Positions 50,001 through 59,190 of a DNA stretch of 64,000 bases are shown here, one piece after another (position 1 is the stretch's first letter; each line of letters begins with the position of its first letter). The position numbers were made by a program, and so were the translations under genes. The stretch comes from Bugula neritina (taxonomy: Eukaryota; Bryozoa; Gymnolaemata; Cheilostomatida; Bugulidae): NCBI GenBank assembly GCA_964035545.1, contig OZ037772.1, positions 652,501-716,500 on the forward strand, read 5' to 3'. The notes beneath the pieces were generated by a model. That model saw only the letters and a list, made by a program, of their open reading frames with translations. It was not told the DNA's origin and searched no databases.

Positions 50001-52614
50001 AAACCCGAATACTAAGTCGCTATGAAATGCATTTTCAAGATAAAATATTCCCTTACTGGTTCTTCCAGTCCCACACTCGTCTCACAAACTCATCTCGTCC
50101 CAAATCGTGTCGAGTTTTATTCTCTTCTCTAGCGAGTTTTTTCTCGACGACAACTTGAGTAGCTATTCCTGCGTGGTCACATCCGGGTACAAACAGTGTC
50201 ACCTTCCCATTCATCCGGTGCCTGACAATACAACAGAACTGACACCTGCAGACACCTGACAATACAAGCATATCAGACACCTGTAGATATTCTGGAAAGG
50301 TGCTGAGAGAAATATCTGTGGTTGAAACAACATCAATATAATAGATGAATGACTTATGCCAACCGGTACTTAACACAAATTTTCTCAGCATTCAAAAAAG
50401 AATTAACAGGGGGATGTTAATAGCCTGTCTGTGGAACAACTCCAAGTGACTTGGCAAGATGCCGAAATGTCATGTAGTCACCACCAGAGGAATGGTGTCT
50501 ACTGTTACATGCTATAAGCTACATACACCACCAGTTTAGTGACTAGGTAAGTACGGAGTTGTCTCATCTATATGAATGAACATCTCACCACCGAACTATC
50601 GCATCCTCAACTGCCCCCGTGAGGCCATGTCCTAGGTGAAGAGTCCCGGTCACATTAGGGGGAGGGATCAGGATGATAAACTTCTCTTCAGGTGTGAGTT
50701 TCAGCACATCTCTACCTGTTACAAAGCAACCAATCACATCTCTCTCGGTTACAAAGTAAAAAGCAACCAATCACAGTACCTGTTACAACAGAGTAACAAA
50801 TCACACCTCTACGTGTTAGAAGTAACCAATCACACATTATAGACTTTACTATGATGAGAAGTGTACCTTTGAGATTATACTCAGGTTTGAAGAATCCTTC
50901 CTTCTCCCACCAAAAGTACCAGGCAGCTTCCACATAGGACGGGGAGTAAGAATCAGGCATGGGACACGTCGTGTCTAGAATAATAGAAAACTATAAAGTA
51001 ATGGGGAGCAGCTGTGGTCTAGGGGTTAGAGCGTTTGTGTAGTGAACACGAAGCCATTGTTTGACAAAGGCCATTGGTGACGTTAGAAAGAGCATCCAGT
51101 CATAATTGCTCCTCTGCCACATCTAAATAAGTCCTTAGCCTGTTTTAACAAAAATGCTTTCCACCAGGAGTCTCTCACAAGGTTGGTGACTATACACTGA
51201 TATCTAGATATACTAAGTTGAGACTTGTCTTCTACTGGTCCATACAGTTCAAATATGATAAACACATGTATAAATACAATAATCTATTCATAGCCCAAAG
51301 TCTAACCACCAACCAGGACGAATAAATAAGACGGTGGCCTGACACTACTACTACTACAACTTATATAACTTATACACAGCAGACTGTTAGGAGTATTTGA
51401 ATCTGAGGCTATCCAATGTATGAGTAGGGCAGCCCTAAATGTAGGATATTGGAATACCATGTCTTATTACTTCAGTCTAAAGCAGTGTTTATACCTTCAC
51501 GATTTTCAGTCAGAAATTCAATTTTGCCGAGTTGCATTTCATTGTAAAAGCCAATCATCAAAATTTTTGCTTTGTACATGCTTAATCAAATAATTTTAGA
51601 GTAACAATCAAAGGGAATGATAACTCCTTTAGATATGGGGTATTCATGTTTATAATTACATCGGCTGTCTTTTTCAATTATCACTTATGCTGTCAACTTA
51701 ATTTATTACGTTTTCAAAGGGCATCAAATAGTGATTAAGCGAGTTATATTTGAGTATTACAGAGTGAGCTCCCTTATTAATATGATTTCAACAACTTTAA
51801 GTAAGACTATAGAGGGGCGGGAAACACTGAACTCCTTTTAGTAAAGATAGAAACGCAACTTCAGTTTAAACTGCTTACACACATAACTGTGTGTTCACTA
51901 CCGAGCAGTGTACACTGATAAATCAGTGCTTCAACTGAAACTTGTAAGTAAAAGAATGAAGAGCCCAATTGAGTATAAAATGTAGAGAATAATTGAACTG
52001 AACCTTTCTTATGGCCAACTGGTGTGTCCACGTTATACGTTACTACAGCCTTTTCCTTTTTCTCTTTCACTTTTTTCTAGAAAAATAACAACAATCAAAC
52101 TTGAAGAAAATAAAATAGAAATTGTTAGCTGCAGATACAGACAACTTCCAGGTAAAAGTACAGCCATACAGCCGCAATACGAATATGCAATTCAAGTAAC
52201 ACTTTCATGTAGAAGTACAACCATAAATACGAATAGAAAGCAACACAAGTATATACATTTAAGAGCAGTAGTGTAGAAATCGAGATAGCCTAGGTTCTTT
52301 AATCTTAATATCAAATTTTGGTTTGGGGTGCGGCTTGAAATTCTAACAAGAACACAACTTCTCATGCTACATTTCTAATCTATAACAGAGGCTTTTCTCA
52401 ATTTCTCCATTACTGCACCTACCTTAGTATATATAGAACCTGTAACTAACTAAACAGACACCTCAGTAGTCGTGGCAGACTCTGCCTTCTGTTTAGCCTG
52501 CTTAGCTTGAAACTTGGCTAGTTTAGCAGCTTCAGCAGCTTCTTTTTTCAACACTTTCTCAGATTTCATCTTGACCTCGCCAGTTGGCGCATCACCAGAG
52601 TTCACTTCCGACAT
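44572..52614 (-). CDS. VARS1: Valyl-tRNA synthetase, 5' half only and missing one exon
   Basis: Charges tRNA-Val with valine in the cytosol. Exons, minus strand: 52614-52462 ([10 protein letters not shown] start, then a Lys/Ala-rich region), 52076-52004, 50974-50867 ([16 protein letters not shown]), 50715-50589 ([16 protein letters not shown], the HIGH motif as HLGH), 50221-50057 ([15 protein letters not shown]), 49760-49691 (acceptor less certain), 49537-49418 ([13 protein letters not shown]), 49113-48960, 48379-48245 (AVAVHP, editing domain), 47507-47426 ([12 protein letters not shown]), 46055-45894 ([17 protein letters not shown]) and 44677-44572 ([12 protein letters not shown]). Phases join everywhere except between 48245 and 47507. 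There phase 1 meets phase 2, and about 70 residues of the editing domain (KITPAHD region) are absent. Nothing after 44572 is found, so the rest of the catalytic core, KMSKS and the anticodon-binding domain are missing. As shown here it cannot encode an active enzyme. Confidence 0.92.
44718..45494. mobile_element. 777-bp CACTG-type DNA element with GATCGATCT-rich TIRs
   Basis: The ends are cacgggctttccatgtatcg and, inverted, cggtacatggaaagctggtg. They are flanked by a 3-bp duplication, tat (44715-44717 and 45495-45497). The long TIRs consist of repeated agatcgatct words, themselves palindromic, and copies of these also occur inside (about 45330-45450). It lies in a ValRS intron. No ORF is supported. 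Confidence 0.75.
45594..45681. mobile_element. 88-bp miniature of the same CACTG-type family
   Basis: The ends are cacaggctttccatgga and, inverted, tccatggaaagccagtg, with only gagatcgatct words between. No clear target duplication is visible. Confidence 0.6.
45685..45775. repeat. 22-23-bp minisatellite
   Basis: Four copies of a unit containing ggccacacccactccagaaa, just right of the miniature element. Confidence 0.85.
46066..47420. repeat. tatacagtactaatata array with a ~530-bp tandem duplication
   Basis: A ValRS intron made of tactatacagtactaatat words and four long (TA)n runs. The block at about 46245-46777 recurs almost unchanged at about 46778-47309, including two diagnostic variants (attaatactacacagta and actatgcacagta). 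Confidence 0.9.
47878..48238. repeat. 23-bp minisatellite in the ValRS intron lacking an exon
   Basis: About 16 copies of a 23-bp unit containing ggctatgaatatacaggaca. It lies in the intron where the ValRS editing-domain exon is missing. Confidence 0.95.
48750..48845. repeat. Dispersed repeat, copy A
   Basis: About 95 bp including cgcaccttaaaccaaaat and aggctatctcaagttctcc. It is an inverted match to 52258-52347. The surrounding 48538-48860 block has ctattcacact and gtgagaatag near its ends and may be a small transposon. Confidence 0.5.
51484..51770. mobile_element. Second copy of the 18274-18600 repeat family
   Basis: Shares gtttataccttcacgatttt, then gttgcatttcattgtaaaag and catcaaatagtgattaagcg in the same order. 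It lies in a ValRS intron. Confidence 0.7.
52258..52347. repeat. Dispersed repeat, copy B (inverted)
   Basis: Inverse complement of 48750-48845 with about one change in six bases. It lies in the first ValRS intron. Confidence 0.5.
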
Positions 52615-52699
52615 GTTCGATTATTGTGAAACTTCTCTTAAAACACAGTCAGCCGTCATGGAACTAATAGATATCTCAATACTAAACATACAAACTACT

Positions 52700-53580
52700 G
52701 ACCCAGTATAGTTATATACAGATATCTTAATACTAATAATATAAACTAATGGCTCAGTATTGCCTTAGTTATGCGTGGGAGTTCAGTGATAAAACTCCTA
52801 TAAACCACACAGTTCAATAATGAAAGACTGTGACTTTTCACAAACAGACATCTCATCTCTGATTCTAATGAGACATCACGAAATTTTCAGACAAACGATA
52901 TTGCATTTCAACTTTGTGACTATCACATAATAATAATCATTGTCATTTGAAAGATTCTGCTAAAATCGAAATGCCAATGTTAATCACAAGGTCAACCATA
53001 AATGACTCAGTCTGATGACTGACGGTTATGCTTAATGATTAATTAGTAATATGAATAGATTGCAAGTGATCAGCATGATGATGGTGATGATTGCTTTTCA
53101 CCATCAAAGGTCAAACTTTGTAATTGCAGCTTGAAATGTAAAATTAAATAATATTACTTTTATTTAATTATACAAGTATAACTTACTATCATAACAATAT
53201 TCAACTTTATGTAGTCATTATGCACATGATAACGGTTTACCTTTTACTTTAGGTGATAATTATACTATTCACGATTATCATTATGTCTACCATTATGATT
53301 ATCTCAACTTTAACTTATCAATTACGATAATTAACCATTTATTTTTAATGATAAAAATTTAAATCATTGAATGAACACTAAAAGTAATTTAAATTCACAC
53401 TTTTATTATCATAACTATCAAATTAATATTAATAGGCATATTTGATTTTTAGATTACAATAATAATTATCAAATCATGGTATAGAATTAAATATTATAGT
53501 TAATATTATTATAAATATAATTAATATAATTGTATTTATTGAAACTAAAATAGTAAAGTAAACTAAATGAATTATCGACA
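52700..53580. other. Gene-free AT-rich stretch upstream of ValRS
   Basis: The ValRS promoter must lie near its 5' end at 52614, but no clear motif stands out. The remainder is low-complexity tgataatgatt/attatcatt-type sequence. Confidence 0.5.
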
Positions 53581-53594
53581 TGAGTATGAGTATG

Positions 53595-53990
53595 AGTAGG
53601 CCACAACTAGAAGGTGCAGCAGCAATTTGAGATCCCCGTTTGCAATACCTCATTAAAGATATAGAACAGGTGCAAAATAATGCAATCAGATTCATTGCTA
53701 AATTGAAAGGCAGAGACAGTATCACTGTGGCACGTGGCAAACTAAACCTAGAATCTCTCCCCGACAGACGCTTCAAGCTGAGGCACAAGTTACTGTTGCG
53801 ACTTCTATCTAATGAGGGAAATCAGGCATTTCTAACCAACTCCTATGAGCTGATGAACAGTAAAACCTAAAATACTAGGTTTACTAAGGCATCAAGCAGG
53901 GACGATCCCCCAACCATTTTTGCAAAATCAGCAGCCTACTACAGCAGCTTCTTTCCAAAAACAGCCCGGGAGCTTAAGTCTATGCTAAAT
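53595..53990 (+). pseudogene. LINE reverse-transcriptase 3' remnant
   Basis: Translation reads RPQLEGAAAI-stop-DP, then IEQVQNNAIRFIAKL, LNLESLPDRRFKLRHKLLLR and NRTREL-like FFPKTAREL. This layout (..LEYA..VWDP..., ..LE.VQ..A.RF, L.LESL..RR...R) is the C-terminal tail of CR1/jockey-type RT. A stop replaces the usual Trp before DP, and another stop follows NSKT. It is a dead fragment without the catalytic domain. Confidence 0.65.
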
Positions 53991-53999
53991 AATTAGTCA

Positions 54000-55700
54000 A
54001 TACACCAGAGTTGTATATGTGCAACATACTGAAAATACTTGCTAGCCTGTAATCGGCAACTGTAGAGGTGTGCCTCTTGCTACATGCTCTAATGCGTGTA
54101 AGAGGTAAGAGGACTATCAATATGACTATCAATATGACTAGGAGTACCCAAGTACCAGTAGACATAGTAGCTGTAGAAAGTCTATCCCAATCAGTAACTG
54201 TAAGCCGTAAGGGCTAAGACTATCACTAGGAATATAAAAAACTATAACTTGAGTATAACTAATTGAAGGTGAGTTAATATAAATTATTTTAATAAATATA
54301 ATCACTACAAAATGAAATATTCATTATAAATATTTATACTTTTATTTTATAATAATTTTTAAATTTATTTAAATCATTTTATTTAGGTTCATCACCTTTC
54401 ATTATGATTAATGAAATTCATAAATCATATTCATAAAGATAATGATAATGACTTAAAAAAATGAAAAGTGATAAACCCATAATCATAATGATTATTAGTA
54501 TCATTTATCGCTTATCAGTGATACTCATAATCATAATGATGATCTTGATCATAATCAATATGAATATCAATATCATGTTATACTTATACTTAAACTTATA
54601 CTTATAGTTATTGATTATTCAATAATTATAATTGATTGATTCTTATTCATATTAATAATGAATAAAAAATTATATCAACACTACAACTTACTACATCAAG
54701 ATTGACGCATAGTATAATACACACTGGCACTGGTACTACAATAATAATAATATTCAGAAATACTTGAAGCATACAGAAAATGATAAAGATGATGCAAGAG
54801 CCAAGACACACATACAATTAGAAAAGCAACCGCGTCGCTTTGATCTTAAAGAATCGCTAGAAGTTGTACCAAGTTTGGAGTCAGTGAGTGCAGCGTTAAA
54901 GAGATGCAATAAACCACTGAACCTAGTGGCTACCAACTTTGTGCTATTTCAAGTTGAATGCAACAAAAAGAACCCTAAATTATTACTCTGCGGGTTGATA
55001 CGATAAGACTGACGATCGAGTTTAGCAGATATATGTATATATATATATATATGGTGACAGATCACAGTCTTAAAAAATTAGGCGATTCGCAGTACTTTGC
55101 TTTTAAAAGTTTCAGTTTGCACAGTGTGGTTAATACAATATAATATCATTATTATTATTATATATCCTACTGAGTTTGCAAATCACTACTAGTACTGAAA
55201 TGGAAAAATAGTGTTGTATGTTATTAGGATACTATGCAATAGCCATAAACATAATATCATAATATATATATATTAATATATTTATAGCGTATGTAGAATT
55301 GAAATATTATGTGGCAATGATGATAGCTATCATTATCATAATCATTTCGTTTTGCCTTTTTACTTTTTAGTTTTTAGTTAAGACTAGTCTTAACTAAAAA
55401 CAAAAAAGTAAGAGCTGAGACTTACTACAGTTTGAGTTTTACTTTTAGTTTACAACTTACTCTTAGAGTAAGAGTTAGAGTTAGTGAGTAAACTTAGTTT
55501 TATCATATTGATTTTCACTTTAAATTGAACAGTTATCACTTATCCAGTTGATATTCATATTGATATTGGTATTGGTTATGACATTCTGATAGTGATTCAC
55601 TTCAAGTCAATAACTGACCCTATGATAATCATAATGATTATCATTATGATAAACTTAGTCTTAGAGTTAGAGTTCATCACTTCTTGAGCACCAATTGATA
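54000..55700. other. Gene-free low-complexity stretch
   Basis: Dominated by tcataatgat, agttagagtt and ttaatatat words. An open frame at 54764-55006 could not be assigned. There is a strong hairpin at 55364-55412. Confidence 0.5.
55364..55412. repeat. Long perfect-like hairpin
   Basis: agtttttagttaagacta is followed at once by tagtcttaactaaaaac and then aaaaaagtaag. It forms an inverted repeat with arms of about 22 bp and almost no loop. Confidence 0.8.
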
Positions 55701-55707
55701 CTAATAC

Positions 55708-55979
55708 TGTAGTAATTTGTGTAACTACTATGCGTGGGTTCCTAGCTTGTAATTATGTCTATTTATCTACACCAATAAAGTATTTAAGTAAGAGTTTCCA
55801 AAGTTTATTTACTACTAATTATATAAAAGATACAGCACGTACACAGATTAGAGATTACATCTTCACTTAGTTAACACGCTCTCTCTACTGCAAAACTACT
55901 ACTAGCTGAGGGTTATCACGTGATGCACACGGATAGGCTGAAGGAATACGGGGGACGCGCGTATTACGTCCTCACTACA
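55708..55979 (-). repeat. 3' LTR of element 2
   Basis: 272 bp, tgtag...ctaca. On the minus strand it contains a TATA-like ttttatataa and an aataaa signal (complement of 55804-55809). Confidence 0.95.
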
Positions 55980-55992
55980 CCGCCCCCCCCAG
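55980..55992 (-). promoter_or_regulatory. Polypurine tract of element 2
   Basis: The minus strand reads ctggggggggcgg directly before the 3' LTR. Confidence 0.75.
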
Positions 55993-56331
55993 CAGAAAGC
56001 CCTACTTTCTGATAACACAGATACAATAAATTCGAACATAAAATGTTATAAAACTAAAAAAAACCGAGAGCGTGTGGCACATAAAAGAAAAACCTGGCTA
56101 TGTACAGTAATAAGAAAACATATACATATAAAAAAATATAACAGTAAATACACAATGGCACCGGCGGGAGGCACTTATAAAGGAATAGTTTATAGAGGTA
56201 GAGCTGTATACTGGTAGGTTACTATACACTGTTACACTGAGTAATTGTTTGTGAGCACCGGCGTGAGAAGGGTCTGGAATGGGGCACCACCTGCTGTACC
56301 ATCACGGATAGGGAGAGGAGGGACATCATCT

Positions 56332-57420
56332 TCAAGCACTTCCTTTCATTCGGGCTACAGAGGCAGAGAGGGCCCGGAGTTCTGATGCAGCGGCGGAGAT
56401 TCTCGGTGTCAGTCTTTGCACCTCTTTCTCTAATTCTCGTATCCGCTCTTCTGCCTCGCCTAGATTCCGGGCAGGGGCAGAGTGTCGGTTGGGGGATGAA
56501 GATGGCCAACGCCGTTTACGAGAAGGCCTTGGGGAGACAGGGGGGGAGGGACGCCATCGCTGTGGTATATCAATGCGTCGTAACACGACTCTTGGTATGG
56601 AGTCGGGGCGGGGCACTGTGCGTGCGGGGGGTGAGGGACGGGATACGCGTGGTTTCCTATATCCGGGTGGTTTAGGGCAGGGTCCCTGTGTGATGGTCCT
56701 GGGTGCGGGGAATTCCTGACGCAGCCGTTCATATCGAGCTGGGTCTGATATGAACGGTCGGATGAGATTAAGGAATTGTGGAAAGGAGGGTTCGTCGACT
56801 TCGAACAGGTGTCCAACATGGCATCCCATAGTTCGCTGGTGACGGAGGATGTAGTCCCTGTGGTAACTATATTCACCACAGGGACAAAAGGTGGTGAAAT
56901 AATGTTGGGGAATATGAACTCGAAGTCTTCGTGGAGTAGTGAAGTGAAGCTGGCATAAACGGCAGGTGGTGCATTTGTCGTCTCCCTTGTGCTCTCGTAT
57001 CAGTGTTTCTGTATCTGGTGTAACCCAGCATGACTGCTGTAAGAGTGCCTCCGGAAGAGTAGTGGGAACGGGTTCCTCGTTCCAAGCCATTTCTAGTGAC
57101 GGCATGTCACCAGAGAGAGGAGAGAGAGCGGTATCTAAAAGAGCAGAATTACTGTTAGATCGAGTATGATCTTTACACCATAATTCTGATGACAACCGAC
57201 TGTTACTAGTCTGGGAGTCATACATCTTTTCAGATAGCACTCGAGGGACTGAGTCGTGTCGTGTAGACTGACAGAGAGACATAGTGTCAAGCTCCAGATC
57301 TAGTAGATCGTCGGCCATCTTTATGTTCTCGTCGCCTTTCACGTAGGACTCAGTCCCCAGTAGTTGTGATTCAATCAAGGCGATTAAATCAGAACTGACT
57401 GATGGTAGACTGGTTTCCAT
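56332..57420 (-). CDS. Element 2 ORF3: C2H2 zinc-finger / coiled-coil protein
   Basis: An intact 362-codon ORF between pol and the 3' LTR, where retroviral env would lie. Residues 1-140 are acidic and Ser/Leu-rich with MADDLLDLELDT at 35-46. A classical C2H2 finger has C153, C156, H169 and H173. A second Cys/His cluster follows with C179, C181, H194 and C200. Residues 240-315 are Pro/Arg-rich and basic. Residues 318-358 form a heptad coiled coil (NLGEAEERIRELEKEVQRL). There is no signal peptide or membrane segment, so it is not an envelope protein. Element 1 carries a diverged counterpart with the same domain order, which suggests selection for function. Because Gag here lacks a CCHC knuckle, ORF3 could supply nucleic-acid binding, or it could act as a regulator or in silencing escape. 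All of this is inference. I do not recognise the family. Confidence 0.85.
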   Translation of the reverse strand: METSLPSVSSDLIALIESQLLGTESYVKGDENIKMADDLLDLELDTMSLCQSTRHDSVPRVLSEKMYDSQTSNSRLSSELWCKDHTRSNSNSALLDTALSPLSGDMPSLEMAWNEEPVPTTLPEALLQQSCWVTPDTETLIREHKGDDKCTTCRLCQLHFTTPRRLRVHIPQHYFTTFCPCGEYSYHRDYILRHQRTMGCHVGHLFEVDEPSFPQFLNLIRPFISDPARYERLRQEFPAPRTITQGPCPKPPGYRKPRVSRPSPPARTVPRPDSIPRVVLRRIDIPQRWRPSPPVSPRPSRKRRWPSSSPNRHSAPARNLGEAEERIRELEKEVQRLTPRISAAASELRALSASVARMKGSA

Positions 57421-57445
57421 GAGTGGAAATGTTAGCTCAGAGCAA

Positions 57446-57456
57446 GCTTACCTGAG
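57446..57456 (-). promoter_or_regulatory. Consensus 5' splice site before ORF3 (element 2)
   Basis: The minus strand reads ttctcag|gtaagc, about 30 nt upstream of the ORF3 ATG, preceded by a tiny frame (ATGATTACAAATACC). Same layout as in element 1. Confidence 0.35.
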
Positions 57457-57485
57457 AACCCGGTATTTGTAATCATACTCAGCGT

Positions 57486-57947
57486 TCAAGCTTGGATGTC
57501 CGTGGATTGAGTTTGAATGCGTCTTCCCTTGACAACGTCAGCGTACGAAAAGACTGGGCAGCGTGGTTGTTGCGCACGGCTGGAACTATTTGCCCCGGGC
57601 GTAGTAGTTTTGTTTACTACTCCGCCTTCGCAAAAGTTGAGATTTCCGTGGTGTTCACAACTCCCACGCTTTGTTGCCAGTCCTTCCGTACGGCGCCCGG
57701 CTAGACTTTCATAACTGCCGTTTGTAACACGGTCACATATGAAATCTTTAAGGTATGCTGGGGGTTGTCTAGTACGCTGTCCCCGTTCCAGGGGAGGTGA
57801 CGTATCAGCTGGAGAGGGAGTTGTAGCTGGTGGTTGGGGCGGCGTACTCACTGGTGGGCTATTTTGCTCCACCTGTGGTGTTTCTGGCCCGCCGTTGGTG
57901 GTGGTGTTCCCCTCTCCGCTGTTGTCTCCAGATGGAGCCCCTCCCAC
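57486..57947 (-). CDS. Element 2 C-terminal extension of Pol
   Basis: 153 codons: Pro/Thr-rich, then SPPLERGQRTRQPPAYLKDF, a Cys-containing stretch (ICDRV, SCEHH, NFCEGGVV) and FSYADVVKGRRI. The same blocks occur in element 1 (8345-8986). The frame is separated from the integrase frame at a run of eight G near 57950. Confidence 0.6.
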   Translation of the reverse strand: MGGAPSGDNSGEGNTTTNGGPETPQVEQNSPPVSTPPQPPATTPSPADTSPPLERGQRTRQPPAYLKDFICDRVTNGSYESLAGRRTEGLATKRGSCEHHGNLNFCEGGVVNKTTTPGANSSSRAQQPRCPVFSYADVVKGRRIQTQSTDIQA

Positions 57948-59190
57948 GGGGGGGGTTTTGCACTTCCGGATGCGGATGCGGAACCGGAAGTGGTGGGGGT
58001 AGACTTGGTAATCGGGGCGGTGGGCGCACTTCCGTTGGTGGGAGTGGCGTCTCCTGCCTCACCAAGTCCTCTCTCCGCGGCACAACCACTTCATATTCTG
58101 GTCCATGCCGTTGCCGCCCACGCGTTACTGTCTGCCTCCTGGGCTCCAACAACGGGGGGGCTGCTCCTGCTGCTCCTGGGCTAGCCCAATACGGTTTCAA
58201 GCGGACTTCGTTCTGGACAGAGACCTGTCCAGATCGCTCCAACTTGTACGTATGATTGGGCATAGCCTCAACTACTACGTAGGGTCCCACAAACTTAGGC
58301 TGGAGCTTAGCCGCTTGTCCTCGACGCCTACGGTAGTTGACCATCCACACCCAGTCCCCAGTTTGATAGAGGGGTGGTTCCTGAGAGTCCTCTCGCCGTA
58401 CCTGCCACTGCTTCGCCCGCAGTATTTCGTGTGCGGCCCTCAGGTCCTCTACCAATTTACTGGCATACTCGTGGATGGTATAGTCCTGCTCTGGGATGTG
58501 GTATGTGAGGTGGTCAGGCACTCGCGTCTCTTGACCGAGCATCAGGAGGTTAGGGGTTTCCCCCGTACTGGTGTGTGGTGTACTACGGTAGGCCCGCATG
58601 ACTTGCGGCAGTACCGTATCCCACTCCTCCTGACCCCGGCCGAGGAGCAGACTGCGCAGTGCATCGCCCAACATGCGGTTGTTGCGTTCCACCACCCCGT
58701 TGCCCTGAGGATGGTACGGGGTGGTCCTGCTTTGGTTTACTCCCCAGAGGCGGCAGAGGTCGCTCAACAGTTGGGACTGGAATTGAGCCCCCTGGTCCGA
58801 ATGTATTTGCTCAGGTAGTCCAAGATAGCAGAATACATTTTGGTCCAGCACCCTGGCCACCGTGGGGGCGGACGCATCTGGAATAGCCAGGGCGTCCGCC
58901 CACCGTGTAAAGTGGTCGGTTAATACTAGGATCCAACTGTTTCCTCTGGGGGTGACGGGCATGGGTCCGACTAGGTCGATAGCTACCACCTGCCATGGCC
59001 TCCCAGCATATAGCCTACGCCGTCCCGCTTCACCAGGGAGACGGCCATGCTTGCTGGCCTGGCAGATTTCGCATTGTTTGACTCTACGCCGCACCTCACG
59101 CTCCATGCCGGGCCAGTACCACCGGAGTTGTAACTTGGAGAGCACCCTGCTCACCCCGGCGTGGGCTTGCTTGTGGGTGTCCCATACTAA
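57859..59190 (-). CDS. pol: Element 2 integrase and Pol tail (separate frame)
   Basis: Homologous sequence begins at about 59190 (QELVWDTHKQAHAG). The open frame formally extends upstream to an ATG at 59331, but that part is out of register. It contains the zinc-binding HKQAHAG...CEICQASKH region, a DDE core with IDLVGP, HSDQGAQF and GVVERNN, a GPYVVVE chromodomain-like/GPY tail and LEPRRQT..HGPEYE. Integrates the cDNA. It is severed from the rest of Pol by a one-base deletion near 59190, so this copy is probably non-autonomous unless the break is a sequencing error. Confidence 0.9.
   Translation of the reverse strand, partial: LVWDTHKQAHAGVSRVLSKLQLRWYWPGMEREVRRRVKQCEICQASKHGRLPGEAGRRRLYAGRPWQVVAIDLVGPMPVTPRGNSWILVLTDHFTRWADALAIPDASAPTVARVLDQNVFCYLGLPEQIHSDQGAQFQSQLLSDLCRLWGVNQSRTTPYHPQGNGVVERNNRMLGDALRSLLLGRGQEEWDTVLPQVMRAYRSTPHTSTGETPNLLMLGQETRVPDHLTYHIPEQDYTIHEYASKLVEDLRAAHEILRAKQWQVRREDSQEPPLYQTGDWVWMVNYRRRRGQAAKLQPKFVGPYVVVEAMPNHTYKLERSGQVSVQNEVRLKPYWASPGAAGAAPPLLEPRRQTVTRGRQRHGPEYEVVVPRREDLVRQETPLPPTEVRPPPRLPSLPPPLPVPHPHPEVQNPPRGRGSIWRQQRRGEHHHQRRARNTTGGAK

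Noticed and set aside
51010-51060. tRNA-like A box (gtggtctaggggttagagcg)
   Set aside because: No B box at the right distance and no closing stems, so neither a tRNA nor a SINE call is justified.
54764-55006. 80-codon open frame on the plus strand (LEKQPRRFDLKESLEVVPS...)
   Set aside because: It has a protein-like composition, but there is no recognisable family, no splice signals that fit and no neighbours. It may be a transposon remnant and cannot be supported as a gene.
56332-57420. Interpretation of ORF3 as an envelope gene
   Set aside because: No signal peptide, transmembrane segment, furin-like site or fusion peptide; it has zinc-finger and coiled-coil features instead.
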